Origin: Bosea sp. AS-1
GTDB taxonomy: Bacteria > Pseudomonadota > Alphaproteobacteria > Rhizobiales > Beijerinckiaceae
NCBI RefSeq assembly: GCF_002220095.1
Contig: NZ_CP022372.1
Location: forward strand, 2,266,501 to 2,330,500
Length of the DNA stretch: 64,000 bases
Reading direction: 5' to 3'
Part shown: positions 60,827 to 64,000 of the stretch, piece by piece
Layout: every line of letters begins with the position of its first letter
How positions within the stretch are numbered: position 1 is the first letter of the stretch
Translations under genes and position numbers: made by a program
The notes under the pieces: generated by a model
The model's input: the letters and a program-made list of their open reading frames with translations, nothing else
The model's database searches: none
What the model was told of the DNA's origin: nothing

Positions 60827-61348
60827 GTGAGCTTGTTGCAAAGCGTCCTTGTTCCCAAACTCAGCCCGACCAAGTCTTTCGGTGTCTACCAACGCTGGAT
60901 CCACTGGCTCGTGCCGTTGTTGTGCATTGCCCAGGTCCCCACATCCTGGGCAATCCAACGCACCCATATGGCACATGGCTTCACGAAGCCTGCCCCGCTC
61001 GATCTGTTTTTGCATCAGGTCCATGCCTGGATGGGCTGGCTGATTATGGGACTTGCGCTGCTGCAGATAGGGTTGCGCTATCTCTATGGCCGCCCTTCCC
61101 TTGAAGGGTTGTCGCCACCCGAACGGTGGGCCGCGACGGGCGTTCATGTTGCCCTGTACGGTGTTCTGCTGCTTCTGCCGTTTACGGGTACGATTGCGAT
61201 GTATCTTAGCTTCCGCGCCGCGCCGGTTCATCGATGGCTCAGCTGGGCGCTGCTTGTACTGGCGCTGTTCCATGTTGCCGGCGCGCTGTGGCACCATTTC
61301 TATCGCCGCGACGATATCCTGCGCCGTATGCTGACTAGCCAAAGGTGA
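60827..61348 (+). CDS. Cytochrome b561-family membrane protein
   Basis: 173 aa, GTG start. Four helices with the di-haem His set of b561 proteins: YQRWIHWLVPLL, HQVHAWMGWLIM, GVHVALYGVLLLLPFTG, LFHVAGALWHHF. Passes electrons between quinol and a periplasmic acceptor; in copper islands a link to metal reduction is possible. Confidence 0.82.
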   Translation: MSLLQSVLVPKLSPTKSFGVYQRWIHWLVPLLCIAQVPTSWAIQRTHMAHGFTKPAPLDLFLHQVHAWMGWLIMGLALLQIGLRYLYGRPSLEGLSPPERWAATGVHVALYGVLLLLPFTGTIAMYLSFRAAPVHRWLSWALLVLALFHVAGALWHHFYRRDDILRRMLTSQR

Positions 61349-61439
61349 GATCACGAAGCAGCGATTTTGCTTGCTCCCGGTCAAACAGCCGCAGTTTTCG
61401 CCCTTTTGCGATATCTGACGGTATGTCAGAACAGGTGCC

Positions 61440-61790
61440 ATGAAGTTTCGACTTCTCACGAATGTGTTGGTCCTGGGGCTGTTCGTCACGGCCACGATGT
61501 TGGTCGCCCTGGTGGCGCCGGCAAAGGCCGGTTATGCCCGCATGGACAGCGAGACAATGGCGACCATGTCGCCTGAGATGCCGTGCTGCCCCAATCCGAA
61601 AGACAAGCAACCGGATTGCACCACGAACTGCCCGGCCTTGAGCTTCTGCCTGGCCAAGAGCTTCGCGAGCGAACCCACGGCGTTTGACCTAGTTGTTCAA
61701 CCTGTTGTCGTAGTGCTCGGGCTTGCGGGCAATGAGGCCGCACGCCTCTCACAGCCGAGCGAGCCACCCGCCCGACCTCCACGAACCTGA
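61440..61790 (+). CDS. Small secreted Cys/Met-containing protein
   Basis: 116 aa. Signal peptide (residues 1-30, AKAG), then MDSETMATMSPEMPCCPNPKDKQPDCTTNCP, a Met- and Cys-rich stretch fit for copper binding, and a hydrophobic C-terminal patch. Located between cytochrome b561 and the FixH-like gene. Similar to unnamed proteins in copper operons; not a recognised family. Confidence 0.6.
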   Translation: MKFRLLTNVLVLGLFVTATMLVALVAPAKAGYARMDSETMATMSPEMPCCPNPKDKQPDCTTNCPALSFCLAKSFASEPTAFDLVVQPVVVVLGLAGNEAARLSQPSEPPARPPRT

Positions 61791-61918
61791 GACATAGCCG
61801 GCGCTCATACGCCGGTTGCGACCGCATGGTGAACCCGGGCGGTCGGTGCGCCGTGGCTAGCGCCACGTTGGAGCTGCACGCGTGAGCGCAGCAGCCTCTC
61901 CGTCTCAGGATCTCGACA

Positions 61919-62317
61919 ATGTTTATCACCCGCACTTCGCGCGCGCTCATCGCCGCGCTTCCGCTCATGGCCGTTGCTTTACCGGCTCTGGCGGAGATCA
62001 AGGATTATGAATTCCGTCTCACCCAGAGTGAATTCAAGCAGGGCAATGGTGTCGTCATCACCGTCAGGCTGATCGACAAGCGCTCCGGCAAGCCGGTGCC
62101 GGATGCCGTCATCTTCGCCAAGCGCATAGACATGGAGCCGGAGGGCATGGCCACGATGGCCTCTCCGATCGAAGCGCTCCTTGCGCCGGAAGCAGGAACC
62201 TACAGCTTCAAGACCAATTTGGTCATGGAAGGTGGTTGGCGCTTGTCGCTCGGTGCCAAGGTCCAGGGTGAGACCGGCACGCTCGAAAACAAGCTGATCC
62301 TCAAGGCGCTGCCATGA
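61919..62317 (+). CDS. FixH/YtkA-like secreted protein
   Basis: 132 aa, signal peptide to ALAE. The beta-sandwich pattern with EFKQGNGVVITVRLIDKRSGKPVPDAVIF and YSFKTNLVMEGGWRLSL matches the FixH/YtkA-like domain that often precedes CusB. Its stop overlaps the cusB start by 4 bp, so it belongs to the cus operon. Possible role in copper delivery. Confidence 0.75.
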   Translation: MFITRTSRALIAALPLMAVALPALAEIKDYEFRLTQSEFKQGNGVVITVRLIDKRSGKPVPDAVIFAKRIDMEPEGMATMASPIEALLAPEAGTYSFKTNLVMEGGWRLSLGAKVQGETGTLENKLILKALP

Positions 62318-63732
62318 AACGCCTCGCCCTCACGAGCCTCGCTCTCGCCGCCATTCTGGCGGCGGGAGGGGCAGGCTATTGGGCCGGTCATCGCGGCATC
62401 GCGCTGCCTGGCCTGCGGAATTGGCTCGGTATCGAGGGGTCGCTCGCGGCAAACGAGACTGCCGGAGTTGGGCCCGTGATCTACTATCAGGATCCAGATC
62501 GAAAGCCGGTCTATTCGACCGAGCCGGCTCAGACGGTCGATGGCAGGCCGTTCAGGGCCGTGCGGGCCAGCGAGGACATCAGCTTCGAGGAGAAGCCTGA
62601 GGGCAAGGAGCAGGCGGTCCAAGCGGAGAAGGGCCGCATTCTTTACTACCGCAATCCCATGGGGCTGCCGGACACCTCGCCGGTGCCCAAGAAAGATTCG
62701 ATGGGGATGGACTATCTCCCCGTTTTTGAGGGTGAGGCGAGCGAGGACGGGATCATCAAGCTCTCGCCTGGGCGCATCCAGCGTAGTGGCGTGCGATCAG
62801 AACCGGTCCGTCGCCAGAGCATCGCACAGACCATTCGGGTTCCGGGTGTGGTGCAGCTCGACGAGCGACGCGTTTCCGTCGTGGCGATACGCGCGGATGC
62901 CTTCGTCCAGGAGGTCGCGCCGGTGACGACCGGTGATCGCGTTGACAAGGGTACGCGGCTCGCGCGCATCTACTCGCCTGACATCAGCACGGCGGGCGCG
63001 CAGTACATCACCGAGCTCAATGCCGCCGCGCGCGGCGTGCCCGAGGGCGGCGCAAAACAGCGTCTCGAAAACCTCGGGGTTCCGCCCGAAATCATTGCCG
63101 AGATCGAGCGCAGCCGGAAGGTACCACCGACGATCAACTGGTCGGCGCCGCGTGACGGTATCGTGCTGGAGCGCAATGTCAGTGACGGCATGAAGATGGT
63201 GGCCGGCACCAGCCTGTTCCGGCTCGCAGACATTTCGACGATCTGGGTCCTGGCCGATGTGCCTGAACGCGAGCTGTCCGACGTTCATATCGGTGCACCG
63301 GTATCGGTCCGGTTGCGCGGACGTCCCGAGGTGGCGTTCGAAGGCCGCGTCAGCGTGATCTATCCGCAGATCGCCGAGGCGACGCGCACGGCCAAGGTCC
63401 GCATCGAGCTCGCCAACCCCGATGGCGTCTTGCTGCCGAACATGTACGCCGATGTCGAGATCGGCGCGGGCGATGCAAGCGCAGAGCTGACGGTTCCCCA
63501 GAGTGCTGTCATCGATAGCGGCACGCGACGCATTGTCATTCTGGATCGCGGCGAAGGCCGCTTCGAGCCGCGTGAAGTCAAGCTCGGCCGCCGCGGCGAC
63601 GGCATGGTCGCGATCAGCGAGGGCGTCTCCGAGGGCGACCGCGTCGTCGTCTCCGCCAACTTCCTGATCGATGCGGAAAGCAACCTCAAGGCGGCCTTGA
63701 GCGGCTTCTCCTCGACGGAGGCGAAACCATGA
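62314..63732 (+). CDS. cusB: CusB-like periplasmic adaptor of an RND copper efflux pump
   Basis: 472 aa with an N-terminal anchor helix. YYRNPMGLPDTSPVPKKDSMGMDYLPV is the CusB metal-binding signature with Met residues; lipoyl and barrel domains follow (FVQEVAPVTTGDRVDKG, VLLPNMYADVEI). It connects the inner-membrane pump and outer channel. Stop overlaps the cusA start. Confidence 0.9.
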   Translation: MKRLALTSLALAAILAAGGAGYWAGHRGIALPGLRNWLGIEGSLAANETAGVGPVIYYQDPDRKPVYSTEPAQTVDGRPFRAVRASEDISFEEKPEGKEQAVQAEKGRILYYRNPMGLPDTSPVPKKDSMGMDYLPVFEGEASEDGIIKLSPGRIQRSGVRSEPVRRQSIAQTIRVPGVVQLDERRVSVVAIRADAFVQEVAPVTTGDRVDKGTRLARIYSPDISTAGAQYITELNAAARGVPEGGAKQRLENLGVPPEIIAEIERSRKVPPTINWSAPRDGIVLERNVSDGMKMVAGTSLFRLADISTIWVLADVPERELSDVHIGAPVSVRLRGRPEVAFEGRVSVIYPQIAEATRTAKVRIELANPDGVLLPNMYADVEIGAGDASAELTVPQSAVIDSGTRRIVILDRGEGRFEPREVKLGRRGDGMVAISEGVSEGDRVVVSANFLIDAESNLKAALSGFSSTEAKP

Positions 63733-64000
63733 TAGCCCGCTTGATCGCCTGGTCGGCGCGCAACCTGATCCTGGTGTTGGTTGCCACGGCTTTCGTCGTG
63801 GCCGCCGGCGTCTATGCCCTAAGGACCCTGCCGCTCGACGCCATTCCCGATCTCTCCGACGTCCAGGTTATCGTCTACACCGAATATCCCGGCCAGGCGC
63901 CACAGGTCATCGAGGATCAGGTCACCTATCCGCTGACGACATCGATGCTGACGGTGCCGAAAGCGCGCGTCGTGCGCGGCTTCTCCTTCTTCGGAGTCTC
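63729..64000 (+). CDS. cusA: CusA/CzcA-type RND pump, N-terminal fragment
   Basis: First 90 codons only; the gene runs off the window. LIAWSARNLILVLVATAFVVAAGVYAL and DAIPDLSDVQVIVYTEYPGQAPQVIEDQVTYPL are typical of heavy-metal RND pumps of the CusA family. Trimeric inner-membrane proton antiporter moving copper or silver to the outside. Confidence 0.9.
   Translation, partial: MIARLIAWSARNLILVLVATAFVVAAGVYALRTLPLDAIPDLSDVQVIVYTEYPGQAPQVIEDQVTYPLTTSMLTVPKARVVRGFSFFGV

Noticed and set aside
1..64000. CRISPR arrays, tRNA or rRNA genes
   Set aside because: No regularly spaced repeats and no tRNA- or rRNA-like stretch were noticed on either strand by eye.

Overview
The window is high-GC DNA from an alphaproteobacterium. 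The porin, the AapJQMP-type amino-acid transporter, the DUF1289 protein and the codon use all fit Hyphomicrobiales (Rhizobiales); a Bosea- or Agrobacterium-like host is plausible, but the genus cannot be fixed from the sequence alone. Most of the window is an accessory metal and metalloid resistance island with mobile and defence genes embedded in it. No tRNA, rRNA or CRISPR array was seen.

Layout. (a) 0.1-2.1 kb: a HAD hydrolase fused to an Xre/MbcA-type antitoxin-like domain, followed by a metallophosphoesterase. (b) 2.1-5.8 kb: a nickel/cobalt-type module with a CsoR/RcnR-family repressor, an MFS exporter with a His-rich tail, a His-rich periplasmic protein, a HupE/UreJ-like permease and a membrane-anchored protein. 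(c) 6.2-15.5 kb: an arsenite-oxidation cluster aioX-aioS-aioR, two extra small genes, aioB-aioA, moeA and a cytochrome c. A near-consensus sigma54 promoter and a perfect upstream palindrome precede aioB. (d) 15.6-17.1 kb: a complete IS1182-family insertion sequence with 26-bp terminal repeats. (e) 17.2-20.0 kb: an AT-richer defence segment with a RelA/SpoT-fold protein and a TIR plus TM-macro pair that looks like a type II Thoeris anti-phage system. (f) 20.2-30.9 kb: arsenic resistance, with gapdh/arsJ, arsC, an arsR-arsC fusion, a TSUP permease, acr3, a second arsC, two more arsR genes, arsH, an MFS exporter and an ArsO-like flavoprotein.

(g) 31.1-39.7 kb: copper resistance, with an OmpR/EnvZ-type two-component pair divergent from a lipoprotein, TolC-like protein, multicopper oxidase, cupredoxin and CusF-like operon, then secreted unknowns and a lone ABC-exporter membrane domain. 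(h) 39.9-44.1 kb: a P1B-type ATPase with its metal sensor, an orphan Rieske protein and a Tat-secreted unknown. (i) 44.5-47.8 kb: a decayed serine recombinase, a predicted PD-(D/E)XK nuclease, a thioredoxin-reductase-like enzyme and an XRE regulator. (j) 47.9-50.9 kb: a porin and a Crp/Fnr regulator with four TGTGA-type sites and a candidate small RNA. (k) 50.9-57.3 kb: a LysR regulator divergent from a MetC-like lyase and an AapJQMP-type ABC transporter. (l) 57.4-64.0 kb: a second copper module with a CueR-type promoter, copZ, copA, cytochrome b561, a FixH-like protein, cusB and the start of cusA, which runs off the window.

How it works together: arsenate is reduced (ArsC) or esterified (GAPDH/ArsJ) and exported (Acr3, ArsJ, MFS), while arsenite can be oxidised in the periplasm by AioBA, with electrons passing to the cytochrome c. 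Copper is oxidised and bound in the periplasm, pumped out of the cytoplasm by CopA, and expelled by CusBA with an outer-membrane channel. The most rewarding points are the type II Thoeris locus, the antitoxin-HAD fusion, and a self-consistent Crp-family circuit (porin plus predicted sRNA) that shares a palindrome with the copper operon.
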